From Ursus arctos (lineage: Eukaryota; Chordata; Mammalia; Carnivora; Ursidae), in contig NW_026622974.1 in the NCBI RefSeq assembly GCF_023065955.2, positions 26,567,718 through 26,631,717 of the forward strand: a stretch of 64,000 nucleotides of DNA. The letters are read 5' to 3'. The notes under the pieces were generated by a model. The model made no database searches. It was given only the letters and a program-made list of their open reading frames with translations, and was not told the origin of the DNA. Positions within the stretch are counted from its first letter, which is position 1, and every line of letters starts with the position of its first letter. The position numbers and the translations under genes are program-made. Shown here in pieces: positions 1 to 12,074 of the stretch.

Positions 1-3000
1 GCTTCCTATAATTCAGAGAAAATACAGTATTTAATCACTGGATGACATTAGCAAATATTCTTAAAAACAATAAACCTGGTGCTGTTCACATCTATATTCT
101 TAGATAATAATCTCTGATATCAGATTGCAAGAGTTTTAAATATTAGTGGATAAAATTTCATATTTTCTGTTTTGTTTTTAAAAGTATCGTAATAATTAGA
201 CACATTCTCCACAGAAACTTTAATACAACATTCAACAGAATATTCTTATTTTATAAACTTGAAAGTGAAAAAGTGTACATTAAATCCGCTGACATATTTA
301 AATAGGGATCAGATGGTTCCTGGTGGGAAAGTCATCAAGCCTTTCTAACAAGAATCTTGGCTGTTAATCAGCCATAATGTGGTCATTACCAACTCATCTA
401 AACAGAATTTACTTCTGTGTATGGCTCTCACATTTTATTCACCTGAAAATTCATATTTTTTTATTATGAGGCAACAGCAATTGGATGAAAGAATAAGTGG
501 CCAATTGAATAAAGACAAAATTACTAAAATGGTGACTTTCCTCTCATTTCCCTGCGAGATCACACAGATAGCAGCCAAAGTGGGAGTTATGGGACCCAGT
601 ACAGTTGGAATTAATGCTTGGATACCACTAAAAAACACTTTTAAAAATGTTTATATTCTGTACTGAAATATACCATATCATGATTTTTATAAACATATAT
701 GATCTCTTTTATCATGTAGAAGCAGTGCCTAAATTGTCATTTCAAATAATATTCATTTTTATTTATCATTTAAAAGGTAATGAGGCAGGACTCTTAATAG
801 AATATAACAAATCAATAACCAATAAGTAATATTTCATGTTCCAGAGGTCTCTTCATAAATTAAAAAGGGAGATAATGCAATTAATTTGTATTTTCAGATA
901 TACTCTTCATTGATACAAAATAGATATATAGGTAGCTTCTAAAGACCTATAGGTGTGGACAATATAATATAGCACGTTACACAGTAATATACAATACTTT
1001 TTTAAAAAAAGAGGAAAGATGAGGCATTGGTAAAGCAAAGGAAAGCAGCAAAAATAAAGTGAAGGGATAAGTTAATAAACAAGCAAGTAGATAAATTCTC
1101 ATATGCTTTTAGAGATTGATTAGGAATTTGTTACGTTTCCAATATGAAGAGGGATTTGTCTAGATGTCGATACTAGTTCTACATATGTTCAGTGTACTCT
1201 GAAGTTTCTGGTTCTATGTTTCCTGAAGAAGTTCAAAAGCTTTATTTAGATGTCCTACCACAGCTGAACCTTAAACTTTCTAATTCTTTTGCTTTTCTAG
1301 GACCACAGAGTTCTGTGCTCTTGTTTGATGTGCTTATTACTGCCTTTCTCCACTGAGGGAATCCAAGGTTCTGAAAGTAGCTGAGATGTTCAGAGCTACC
1401 CTTGATTAATTTTATCATAGCTTTGTTGTTATTTAAAATAAATAATTTTAGCTGCTTAAGAAGAATAAAAATAACCATATGCAGAATGCCCTTATCTGGG
1501 CAAGACATGTGGTAACCCCAACTTTTCTGAGCATTAGTGCAAATTCAGCAAGTGAAAAAACAAACACACACAATCCAACTTTGAGTTAACCATAATATTG
1601 AAATAAGCATAAAACAGCAATTTCCTCCCACCTTTTTCTGAAGGTAGAATATGTGTTGTCAACAATAAATTATACATAATACAAAGAAAACCAAATTATT
1701 TTGAAAAGCATCAAAGAACCATGAATACAAATTACGATAGGATTTAAAAAAGATATTACTTTCTATGTAAATACGAAGAACCCATGAAAAAAATTAGTTA
1801 TACTCATCTAACAGTAAGATGTCTACATTCTCTAAGTTATTTCATAATAGTGTTTATAAGTAAAACCTTGAGTATTCATTGAAGTCTTGAAATGGTGCTT
1901 TCAATTCAATCTTGACCTTCCATAATTATTGTATGATTGATACAAAAAGTTATCAAGTGATAACAAATGGTAATTTGAAGTGTTTAAATAATTCAGACCT
2001 TGGATTAATTGTCTTTAAAAATAACCACCATTTTTTATAAGGAGCTGTGAAATAAATTCACTACATGTAAATTTACTTGGTTTCTTTCTAAACTTAATAT
2101 TACAGCTTGTACACCTGAACAATGACAAAGAAACTTTCCTATGTGGAACTCAAAATAATAGCTTAATTGCTGTTATTTTTGTTATAAAATGAAGTATATG
2201 AAATTATAAATTATAACATTTATGTTCATTATTTGGTCATTATATAACATTATTTGGTCATCATACTGATGTTTTTAGAATGACAAAATGGATGGGCATC
2301 TCTGATCTCGCTATTGTCAGACTGCACTTAATGAAATGTTTAAACACCTTCCTTATTCTTTAAGCTTAGTTAAAAGATCATACAATCACAACAAATAAAT
2401 TATTGGAGAATTTTAGTCTGCCTTTAATAATGATGTTTCATGGGATATTTAAAAATAATACAGGAGTTATCAAGTAAATAAATGAAGAACAGTTCAAGCT
2501 GCCCAGTTAAATTTAGTATTTTCATATTTCATGTATTTTTATGTAGTTATAATTATTTTTCCTTTGGCCACAGAATATTTTATTTTCCTTTCAATAATGG
2601 CAAACAATAACCCTTGTGAAAAAAAATAATTAAACTGTTACTTGGATTTGAGATTGGATTACTGTTTTATCTTAACTAAGTCGGAGATGATATAAACCTT
2701 TTTGTTTCAAGGGAGAATGAATTTAGAATTTATTTTTGATTGCAGCTATGTTAATTGTATTAACTAAATTATGTTATCAACACATTTGTGGAATAGTTTC
2801 AGACGTCTGAGGTAGATTTGATGACTGTTTCTATAGGACGGTTAATTTTCTCTGCATTATTGCCATAGTCATCCCCATCCATACACTATTTTCATTTGAA
2901 CATTACAGTATTTTATGTAGTTTGCAAAATTCAATGAATATTTGTTATCGTGAAGATCTGGTACTCTTCTTTATTAACTAAAATGGATATGATAACATTT

Positions 3001-3454
3001 TCATTTTCTTTTTTGCAAAGCCATCTGAAATCCAACTAAAATAGTTTATCCTTTGGAAGAAAAATTCAAATAGCATTTAAAGAGACCCCAAATTTCTAAG
3101 CATTGACTTATCTATTAACTATAGTTCACTGTCAATGAAAAATCACTAACTCATTTGTTTTTTAAATCAAAATAGTATCCCAGCTCATCATAACATCTGA
3201 GGCATCAACTGTCCTATTCATATGCATATCTCCATGGGCACCTTTGAACAAACCTGTAACCTGTTTTTATGCATGTATATGTTACACTCTGTGTACGTAT
3301 ACTTAATAGTTTTGAAGAGAAAAGCTAATAATACTGATTGCATGGCATTTATTGTAGTAGATCAGTGGCTGCTTTAGATATAATTTGATATTTCCACATT
3401 AATGTTTCCATTACAGAAGAATACTGACTGATTTTCTGTGTGTACTCTTGCCAG
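1..3454 (+). other. RIMS1: RIMS1 intron (3' part), no gene seen
   Basis: This is AT-rich intronic DNA ending in the acceptor of the exon at 3455. I see no exon, RNA gene or recognisable transposon. A 14-base word (cattatttggtcat) occurs twice, at 2227 and 2248. Short open frames here have no splice or family support. Confidence 0.7.
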
Positions 3455-3611
3455 TAGGTTATAGGTCTAGTGCTAGAGAAAGTAAATCTACAACATTAAC
3501 TGTGCCAGAACAGCAAAGAACAACTCATCACCGCTCACGTTCAGTATCTCCTCACCGCGGCGATGATCCGGGAAGGCCGCGTTCACGTTTACCAAATGTG
3601 CCATTACAGAG
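3455..3611 (+). CDS. RIMS1: RIMS1 coding exon, 157 nt, SR-rich and first PxxP motif
   Basis: The exon enters in phase 1, with G|TA giving Val, and then reads GYRSSARESKSTTLTVPEQQ followed by TTHHRSRSVSPHRGDDPGR and PRSRLPNVPLQ. It ends in AG before donor gtaggc. This is the segment after the C2A domain. SRSVSP is an Arg-Ser type phosphorylation-prone stretch. RLPNVPLQR has the RxLPxxP form expected of a class of SH3 ligand that in RIM proteins binds RIM-BP (family knowledge). The acceptor is a tandem ccagtag, so splicing could start at 3455 or 3458, the latter dropping the Val. The length is 2 + 51 codons + 2 nt. Confidence 0.96.
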
Positions 3612-4388
3612 GTAGGCTTTGAGATGAGCTTAAAGTCTCCGACAGTACTTTTTAATTTTAATACAATGTAAGCTGCCACAAGACTGTTACTGACATGAAA
3701 TAATGGTTTAGTCAGTCAAGTTCTTTTTTTCAGAATCGTTTGTGAGCAAAATGCCCTTTTATTCAGTACCCCACCTATATTGACTTCTGTTCTTGAATCT
3801 CAAGAAATTTTTTCCACGGAGTGAAAGAGGTTTATGTCCCAAGCACATTTTTTGAATAACTGTCTTGTATTCTGTTGGCTAGTTTTCTCTCCTGCTAGGA
3901 AAAATTGTATGATAATGAATAACTTGTGGAGAGAAATGGCAAAGCGGAAAAGGTTAAGAGGCAGAATGTATTTTTAAGAAATTTAGAATTTAGAAAAAAG
4001 TATTAAAAAAAGAAATTTAGAACTTAGAATTGTCCCTTTGAAGCACTTGAAGTGTTTAGAAAAGTATATAAAACATAAGTAATGTTGTGCTGTATTTTAT
4101 CTTATCCTGAAATATATTTCTGAAATTTAAATTAAGTATGCAGAAGAAACTTGTCCTTTTTTACAGAGGTGCAAAAGAAGGTTGGAGAAATGCAGCACAG
4201 GCAAAGCACTCACATAGAATAAATGCCTTTGACTCATTGATAAAATATGTATTTGGTTATGATGCTAACACTTTTCAAGCCATGCCAGTTTTTTGCCAGT
4301 TACTGATAAATCTTCCCCATTAAGTCTGTCTGCCCGATTTGGGAAGATTATACACTTTGATGCATGTGTATTTTTGTAATCATTTTAG
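3612..4388 (+). other. RIMS1: RIMS1 intron, 777 bp
   Basis: This is a GT...AG intron with donor gtaggc and acceptor cattttag. It is AT-rich, and 3960-4030 has short degenerate copies of an agaaatttagaa-like word. I see no other feature. Confidence 0.9.
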
Positions 4389-4514
4389 GAGTTTAGATGA
4401 AATTCATCCAACAAGAAGGTCACGTTCTCCAACTAGACACCATGATGCCTCCCGAAGTCCAGTTGATCACAGACCCAGAGATGTGGATAGTCAGTATTTA
4501 TCAGAACAAGACAG
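4389..4514 (+). CDS. RIMS1: RIMS1 coding exon, 126 nt, RS-repeat exon
   Basis: The first base completes AG|G (Arg). The exon then reads SLDEIHPTRRSRSPTRHHDA, SRSPVDHRPRDVDSQYLSEQ, D, and ends in AG before donor gtattt. RRSRSPT and SRSP are dense Arg-Ser and Ser-Pro motifs of the kind phosphorylated by SR-protein or proline-directed kinases. RIM1 has been reported as an SRPK2 substrate (from memory), but individual sites are inference. The exon is 42 codons long, symmetric (2-2), and therefore skippable in frame. It matches the RIM1 linker closely; RIMS2 lacks this exact stretch as I recall. Confidence 0.97.
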
Positions 4515-6063
4515 GTATTTGTTCAAATTATGATCTCTCCACATTATAACTTTTTATTTGCTCTGTTTTAGTATATGATAGATATCTTGGCATAGTACGT
4601 CAGAAAGTAAAAGCATTTAATCACTCAAAACTGAACTCTCAAGGAACAGCTGTTAGGATATTCTAATAGAAATGCAACTCTAGGAAATATTTGGCTAACA
4701 TCATATTGTCGTAACGTGTGCATTTTTTTACAAATCGAAATTTATTTTTAGCCAGTTTAAAATGTATAGCTTATTGTTTCTAAATTATAAAAGGAAGCCT
4801 ACATAAGCAATTTTCTGATATTTTATATTTTGTGGGTTCCAGTCTTTGGGATGTTGTTATATAATTATAAAATTATGTTATTAAACAATTTTGGATACAG
4901 GTCATCTGAAAGACAATGTTGCAGAGTTTCTGTGAGAGCTTCAATAATAATACTGTTATATACCTAATTTTCATAAAATGTATTTCCATAAAATGTCTAT
5001 AAAGTATAAAATATTGAGATGGAGTTTTTCGTATGAACAAGTACTTCCTGGACACAGTTACTAAAAATCTACATTACAGCTCTGTTGTTCTACATGCCCT
5101 TAGACTTTCTTCTCAGACTAACTGCATACCTGTATAATATGCCAGACCACAAGCTCAGGATCTGATTTAAGGTTTTAGAATACCCACCTTGTTGAATATT
5201 CTCTTCTGGACTTTTAAAGTGGAGACACTTTCAGGAAGGAGGAGGGAAATGTTAGTGGTGCTTAATGATTGACTTTTTGCCGTGTAGTCAAGGACACAGA
5301 ACTCAGCAGAGCTTCTTAATCCTTTACTGTCATCATACTGTGGGAAGTGGTGCCATGCCCTTCGAGAGTGGAGTCATACTGGGTACTGAGATAAGAACTG
5401 CTCTGAGGAATAGGATTCTACACTGCTCAGCCTGAGTTGAGTGAGAGCCACTTTGTCAACATTCATTGGGGCCACTTTGAATTTAGGTGAGGCTGGAAAA
5501 GAAAGGACTTCTTGACCAGGACATTTAATAAAGTGAAATGAATTTGAGTGTAGAAAAAGTACCAGTTTTAAAATAAAACAATTCTAATCGAGTATATTCA
5601 CGATTGGTTAAGAAGAAACATACGGGGTATTGCATTTTTAGTGTCTGTAAAGGCCAAGAGGACTCATGCTTAGGGTTCCAGTGAGTATCAGAAAGGCCAG
5701 ATATATAGGCCTTTCAGAAGTTTTTAAAATATCCAAGTATCTGGAATTGGAAATAGATTTCTGTGTCTTATTTAGGGAAGGTTTACTTTAGTTTTGTTTT
5801 AATATTCTATAAAGTCACTTGGAAATACAATAGCAAAATCAACAACATCTAGGACTTTGACCATAATGTTTGTACTTTATTGTTTAAATTTTTTAAAATA
5901 CTGTCATGTTTATTTTTGTTTAACCTCTCGAGCAAATATGCTAGTGCAGACAATCTGGTTTCTTCCCTTTTCACGTTTTCATCGGCATACCATTGGCATA
6001 ACCCATGTCATTTAATGCCTCATGATTTATCTGTTTCATCCACCACCCATCCTGTCTGTGCAG
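4515..6063 (+). other. RIMS1: RIMS1 intron, 1,549 bp
   Basis: This is a GT...AG intron. The 5100-5560 part is somewhat more GC-balanced than its surroundings, but I do not recognise a repeat or exon there. Confidence 0.85.
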
Positions 6064-6126
6064 TGAGCTTCTTATGCTGCCCAGAGCAAAACGAGGACGA
6101 AGTGCAGAATGCCTGCATACAACCAG
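6064..6126 (+). CDS. RIMS1: RIMS1 coding exon, 63 nt (cassette)
   Basis: After acceptor tctgtgcag, AG|T gives Ser and the exon reads ELLMLPRAKRGRSAECLHTT, ending in AG before donor gtaaat. It continues the previous exon as SEQD-SELLMLP, as in the long RIM1 isoform I recall. The basic run RAKRGRSAE contains an RxxS-like site (RGRS) that could be a basophilic-kinase or 14-3-3 type target; this is inference. The exon is 21 codons long with phase 2-2, so inclusion or skipping keeps frame. The 3' junction codon is Arg if joined to the exon at 9579 and Ser if joined to the exons at 9968 or 10540. Confidence 0.95.
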
Positions 6127-7683
6127 GTAAATACAGGGATTTGGTAACGGTAACTGTGTGTGATGACTCTCTTTCCATCCTACTATTGTTTCTTCTCTCC
6201 CTTAAAGGTATTATTACAAATATGTAAAATTAATTTCCCGAGTATTCAAAATTTGTTTTGTTTTATTGGAGGTTGTGGAAAGGTTCCAAATATATTTTAA
6301 TTCTAATCCAGGCAAACTGTTTTTCTATTTGTATATTCAAAATCCAGAGACCGATGAGCCTCTGTGAACTGTTCACAATGTTCCTAAAACCCAGGAACCG
6401 ATTTCTGCAATTACAATTCGAAATGCTCACGGTGAGCGGCCCCCACCCCAGCCCCTGGCAGCACGCACACACACCTGTCTAGTCACAAGAGGTCTGATCT
6501 GTGCATGGCAGTGTTATTGTTTTGATGATTATGTTTGTTTTAGCCTTTTTTTTTTTTTATCTCCTTTTGGAATCTGCTACTGTTTATATTCTCTTTGCTT
6601 TTAATAAAAACTTATAACAGTCATTTTTTACTTGCTGAGCATCAGCTTCCTCCTTGATAAAGAATGAGAATATTTGACCTTTAACTTTTAAACCTTCCCT
6701 CCTGGCAGCCCCCCCCCAGTTTAGAAGGGTTGCAATACGAACTTTCTCGTTAAAGCACGCAACAATATGATGCCTCTTAGATGAAGAGGGCGTGTAATGT
6801 TCTCCTGTGATTTGAAGCTTAGAACCTGATACTTTATTTACATCTCATTACATCTTGGATTTCATATCCGAAATAAATTAATTAATAAATCTCTTACAGA
6901 TTACTCATAGAATGCAGTCTGTAAACATTTACTGTCAATTTAGAGTTCATAGAAGGTAAGGAAGTAGAAAGTCAGGGAAACAAACCAACACACAAACTCT
7001 TTCAGATATTTTGGCCAAGAAAAAGACAGGAGAAAAGAGAAGGAAAGAGCTATAACTGGAACGCTTGCGATGCAGGGACAAATGCAGAATTTATTTTGTT
7101 TGCATGGAACGTGTAGCTCTGGTCAGTAATGCAAACGTGATCATGCTAATAAGAATTGTTTCAGTTTCTTATATATATAAAATTATCCTATTGATAACTA
7201 TTTCCATGTCTTCCTGTAGTGCCACAGGAAAAAAAAATGAGGAAATACACTAGTTTTGATTGTGAACTGGGGAAAAATATAAAATTATAAATATTATAAA
7301 AATTATCTCAAATTCTTTATAATGCTCAGTTACACAGGCTTACTATTACTTGTTTTTCCTAACAAATAGTTTGTCAGTAGGAACAATGTGTTTACAATTT
7401 CAAAAAGTTTTTTTTTCATAGTCCTATTGATTTGACTACAACTGTAAAAAAATAAAATAAATTTAGATCAATGGCCTCAATAGAACAGCTAAATATATTT
7501 TTTTCTTTCCCATATTTTCTACATATAAAAGTGACATGTCAGGATATGCAAAATATGATGTACTGGTAATTTCATCATTTTGTGTAATTTTATCTTCAAA
7601 ATATATCATATCATATCCACTTAGGAATTTTAAGAATAAAATTTGAGGATTTGCTACTTTCCAGCAAACAAGGAAAATAAAAT

Positions 7684-7850
7684 TCATTGAGCACCAAGCA
7701 CAGTGTTGTCATTAATGTACTCTATCTCAATTCTCTGGCAGTAATTATATGATATGAATGTTATTACCCTCATTTTACAGATGAGGACAGATGCTGAGAA
7801 AGTTTAATTTGATAATCAGTAACAGAGCAAGGATTCAAAATCAGGTCTAT
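7684..7850 (-). repeat. MIR SINE fragment
   Basis: The + strand shows the reverse complement of the MIR core and tail. A cattgagcaccaagcacagt start is followed by tattaccctcattttacag and atgaggacagatgctgagaa, then an aagtttaatttgataatcag stretch matching the usual loss-of-identity pattern. It is diverged, as expected for an old mammalian repeat. Confidence 0.75.
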
Positions 7851-8189
7851 TAACATTTTCCACTAAACTAGTTTTTCCACAATTAGATTCTGAGGAGTTG
7901 GTGCTGTGCCAATAAAAGAGTTTGTGAGTCAAACAGATTTTGGAAACTTTGCAAATTATAGTCCCTCCCTGAAGATTTAGTATGCACAGCATGTTAGAGT
8001 CATACGCTAAAGAAATCTGTCTCGTGTTGTTTAATCCATATTCTATTTATCTTAGTAATTAATACATAATATTCAGTTATATGTATAACTTATAATTGTC
8101 ATAACAGTACTTATAATAATAAATATCTACTTAACCATTAAACCCTTTTTTCATAAAAACGCGACCTGAGAAAGTGATGTTGTACAGAA

Positions 8190-8385
8190 AATGCTATATA
8201 TAGCTGCCTTACTATGTCCTGGATACTTTATATCTGTTATTTCGTTTAATTCTCTGAGCATCCCTATTAAGTGGATGTTATTTCCACTCATATAAATGTA
8301 GGAAAAGGCCTGACCTGAATTAGCCAGGTTCATTGCCGTTAAGTGGCAAAGCTAAAGCAGGAATTTAGGCCTACATGCTACGTAT
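8190..8385 (-). repeat. MIR SINE fragment, diverged
   Basis: The order of MIR landmarks in reverse orientation is kept: ttactatgtcctggatac, then atttcgtttaattctctgag, a near-consensus gttatttccactc, and ttaagtggcaaagctaaagc. Divergence is high, so the ends are approximate. Confidence 0.65.
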
Positions 8386-9578
8386 AAATGTTATGCTATC
8401 TTCCGTTCTGTTTCACACTCTTTGCTAACCCTTGTTTGAGTGTTCCTGAATAAACCATTTTTGAACCGATTACTTTAAAAAGTTATATAGCAACTTGTTG
8501 CTGAAGATATTTGCCTAAGGTCGGGAGTTGAAAAGAAGACTATTTGTGAAGCAGGCAGAATCCTTAGTTTCAGTAAAATTTGTCTTCAGTTGGTTTTCAA
8601 ATATGGTACTCTAATATATTTTTAAACTGAAGCTTTAAGAGATTTCCTTTGATTTGACCATTAGTATAAATACGAGTAAACCAGTGGAGTGTTTGAATGT
8701 GTAGTGCGTCCTCAGCAAATGTATATTCCCTCCCCTATTTATTGTATTTTAATGTGAGCTGAAATAGACTAGGGACTTTCATAATCAGCAATTAAATTTA
8801 TAGAAACATTATTAAATTGTCAAAAAAGTAATTGATTAACTGGATCTAATTTGCCCTTCGTGTAGTACAGACCATCCAGAATCCCTCAGAAATTTTAAAG
8901 TAATTCAGATTAAGTTGGGCTTTTTTCTGCCAAATCAAAATTCATATTCTAGTTTGCATCAATTGCCCATCTCATTTGATTTCCAGTGATAAATTTCACC
9001 TGTGGTTGGATTTGGATTCAGAAGCCAGTAAATGGGAAGGATTTCCTCCACTGCAGTCACTTATCATTGGGTCTGGCCTTTCCTTACTGCAGCCCAGTCC
9101 TATGACCAGCTTTCTCCCTGACATGCTGGTCAGCTCTTGCTTATTATTAGAATGTTAATTCTCTCAGTCAAATTTTAATTCCCAAATTACATAAATTACT
9201 TGGTTAGTACATTTAGCTATGAGTTGTTTACTTCCACAGAAGCAGGTACAATATTAAATCAGATATTAATGAGTACATTTAAATATTGATTAACTCATAG
9301 AGTTTTGTTAGCAGATATTTTTCAAATTAAGGCAATTAAATTATAATTTTGAGTTTTTATCTTAATTATGAAGACAGATGTCTATGTTTCCATATTTTAA
9401 TAAATCTTATTCTACCTTCAAATAATTACTATGGTTATTCTGAGAAAAAACAAAAGAGCTGTCTTTGCTTGTAGTTTTATAGGCCTCCCAATTTTTCTAT
9501 ACCCTAGTAAAATTTGCTTCATATGTATTTTTCTGTTTCCTGCATGTTTGTGTTGCCATGTTCCAAATATTTTGTTAG

Positions 9579-9644
9579 GCACTATAAAACATTACCACCT
9601 AAGATGCCTTTATTAGAGAACAGTTCTCACTGGAATATTTACAG
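9579..9644 (+). CDS. RIMS1: RIMS1 coding exon, 66 nt (alternative cassette)
   Basis: After acceptor ttttgttag, AG|G gives Arg and the exon reads HYKTLPPKMPLLENSSHWNI then Y, ending in AG before a strong donor gtaaga. This matches the part of the long human RIM1 isoform that I recall as HYQTLPPKMPLLQSSSHWNI. The exon is 22 codons long with phase 2-2. I recall human RIM1 having about four more residues between the Arg and HY. Here the 12 bases upstream read openly, but no AG precedes them, so the acceptor appears to sit 12 nt further in. Little is known about the function of this insert. Confidence 0.88.
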
Positions 9645-9967
9645 GTAAGAATCATAACAGTGAGTCCCAGTTATAAACTAATCCTGAATCCCTGGCTTCC
9701 TAAAAATAACAAATTAAAATTCTAATAAAGCACTCACTTTTCTTCTTGAAGGTAATTGTGCACAGAGAAACATTAAATTAAATATCTAAAAATAACTTTA
9801 ATTATAAAACTTACTAATTCTAGAATATTTCTCTAAATGACATCTAATTATTCAAGTATCAGAATTCTTGTTGTCTTGTCATTTATTTGTTGTTTTTTAC
9901 TTGTTGATTTTAATTATAATCATTAATTTTATATTATTTTATTTTTGGATAATTTTAATGTGTGAAG
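9645..9967 (+). other. RIMS1: RIMS1 short intron, 323 bp
   Basis: This is a GT...AG intron with donor gtaaga. The acceptor tgtgtgaag is preceded by a T/A-rich rather than a clean pyrimidine tract, which fits regulated inclusion of the next exon. No repeats were recognised. Confidence 0.85.
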
Positions 9968-10081
9968 CTCAATTCTGCCTGCACATACCAAAACCAAGTC
10001 AGTGACTAGACAGGACTTTCCCCTTCATCATGAATGCTTTCACTCAAGAGTATTGAGATTTACTGATGAAATACTGGTTAG
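9968..10081 (+). CDS. RIMS1: RIMS1 coding exon, 114 nt (alternative cassette)
   Basis: AG|C gives Ser and the exon reads SILPAHTKTKSVTRQDFPLH, HECFHSRVLRFTDEILV, ending in AG before donor gtaaga. It matches the long RIM1 isoform insert (recalled as SSILPAHTKTKSVTRQD...RFTDEILV) with a few substitutions. It is 38 codons long and symmetric (2-2). Its composition differs from the flanking Arg/Ser-rich exons: it has His, Cys and a hydrophobic FTDEILV end, so it may form a local interaction motif when included. That is inference. The weak acceptor suggests the exon is not constitutive. Confidence 0.9.
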
Positions 10082-10539
10082 GTAAGACCATTTGGAAGCC
10101 ATGCCTTCCACTTCCCTCGTCTAGTGTTGTGAACCAAAATAGTTGAGTTGTAAGTTTTTTCTCCTCTGATGTCCTTCATTTTGTTTTGGTGTGGCATCTG
10201 TTCTCGGTAATGAAGTTTTAGGCATTTTGTTTTAGTGCTTTCTGTATCCAGTTTTTTCATAAGTAGGTGTGATCTAGTCTCATGTTTTTTCAGTCTGAGA
10301 CCCTTTTAAAAAATTATGCAAACCAATTCAAGCATAATCTTTGTTTAGTTTCATTTTCTAAACAAAATTTTGCACTGCCATCCTGTCAGCTCTCTCACAC
10401 CCTTATGAACTGAATCACAGTGATTCTGCATTTTATGTAAAGGGGACATTATTTTATGCTTTACTCTCTAACATGGTCTTCCTTTCTTTGTTTTCTTTGT
10501 CTTTCTCTTCTACCACTGGATGCAATGCACTGGCACTAG
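10082..10539 (+). other. RIMS1: RIMS1 short intron, 458 bp
   Basis: This is a GT...AG intron with a pyrimidine-rich stretch at 10480-10513 upstream of acceptor ggcactag. I see no repeat. Confidence 0.88.
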
Positions 10540-10629
10540 TGAACTGCAGCCCTCCCTTGACAGGGCTAGGAGTGCTAGTACCAACTGCTTGAGACCAGAT
10601 ACTAGTTTGCATTCACCAGAACGAGAAAG
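10540..10629 (+). CDS. RIMS1: RIMS1 coding exon, 90 nt
   Basis: AG|T gives Ser and the exon reads ELQPSLDRARSASTNCLRPD then TSLHSPERE, ending in AG before donor gtataa. It matches the RIM1 segment RARSASTNCLRPDTSLHSPERER. RARSAS is a basophilic-kinase type site and LHSPER a proline-directed one, by motif only. It is 30 codons long with phase 2-2 and closes the compact exon cluster before a 7.8 kb intron. Confidence 0.96.
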
Positions 10630-12074
10630 GTATAAAATAAAGACTTTCTTAATTTCCTATCATTTGTACTAGTGATTTTTTTTTTCAATCACTTTGTTTT
10701 GTTTCATGTGAGTCTCACAGGTTTATTCATCCATGTTCACTTTGCTAATTGTCTCCATCTCCCCCTCCCCTTATTATACACGTCTACGGAGAGATATGTG
10801 TATGTGGGTAAGCCCGAGGCTACACATACACATATTTCCATGAATGTTGTTGCATATGGTGTGATGTAATTTGTAACTGCTTCTGGCTGCTGCTTTTCCC
10901 TTTCTGTTGCTGTTCAGTGGTTTTATTTACACACGACTCAGGGAGCCTTCAGTATGCTGATAATGTTATAAGGTCCAGGGAGTTATCCAAAGGGGAGAAT
11001 CACTTTCCTGTTAGTTCCGATGATAAATAGTATTTATGGGTTTGACAGCAATCTTCCACAAACTTAAAATAAGAATTCTATTTAGGTAGAAAACTTCCCT
11101 TGTGAATTTATACTCATTGTTTAGTCAACCTACTTTTTGATATAGATCATGTTTCACAGTAAGTTATATTTTGACGACAAAAAAAATGTTATGTTTAACT
11201 TAGATTTTCTGATGCCTTACAAAAATAAATGCACATGATATATACACACACACAATTTTGTTTAACACTTTTAACTGATTATTAAATAATTCTGATTTTA
11301 ATGCAAATGCATTCAAAGTTTTTGTATTACAATGTCTCCTGATTCTGAGCAGCTAATTTTTCCATTGTAGTGGAACTTTCTATTCCAGTAAACTTGGTTA
11401 TAATTGATAGTCTTGGATGTAATTGTTATTTCTTTTCAATTAGAAGTCGTTCACTGGAGATTTGTTTACCACCTCTTTATAAATCCTGAAGAAAAACGTT
11501 TAGTGGTGCTAATGTGTAACCCACTTCTCCTTTTCTTCAGAGGCTGCTTTAAACATTTTTTAGCAATATTTCTTGTTTGAATCTATTTATCTATTTATGA
11601 AATGTTTATTTCTGGACTTGAATAATAGGTACAGGTATACACATCTATTTTTAACTGTCTGCATATGATTCTACTGAAGAAATTACCTTTTTATTTAGTA
11701 TTCTTTTATACTTGTATATTTTGTAGTAGGAAACAGTGGAATCGAACTTATATGTTATTTTTTTTATATTTGTAATAGAAATTTTAGTTGAAATGGCTGT
11801 AGACTCTTCTAAAATCACAGTTGAAATAGTTTTATTTTTCTCTTTTGTTACATATTATCCGCCCCAAGAAAAAAAGTAAATACAAGAGTAGCAAGAAAAG
11901 TCTTTTTATATTTTTTTGCTTATTTTTATTTCCTTATATGTTTCTGGTTGGTATTAAAACAGAATAGAATTGCTCAAGTCAGTAGAATATCCTGACTATA
12001 ACAACACCCTAGCATTTTAGTATCATTTATATAGGAGCTAACAGAAATATAATGTAAGCCACATGTATAATTTT

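Larger units (their letters stand above)
6127..9578 (+). other. RIMS1: RIMS1 intron, 3,452 bp, with two old MIR copies
   Basis: This is a GT...AG intron with donor gtaaat and acceptor ttttgttag. It contains MIR-like fragments near 7690-7850 and 8190-8385 and otherwise AT-rich unique sequence. No further exon was found. Confidence 0.85.

Noticed and set aside
5880..6227. 115-residue open frame starting in the intron before the 63-nt RIMS1 exon
   Set aside because: It reads across the exon in a different frame from the RIM1 protein. The exon frame ELLMLPRAKRGRSAECLHTT is the supported one.
10672..10869. 65-residue open frame just after the exon at 10540
   Set aside because: It starts within the intron in a T-rich stretch, has no acceptor or family match, and is a chance frame.
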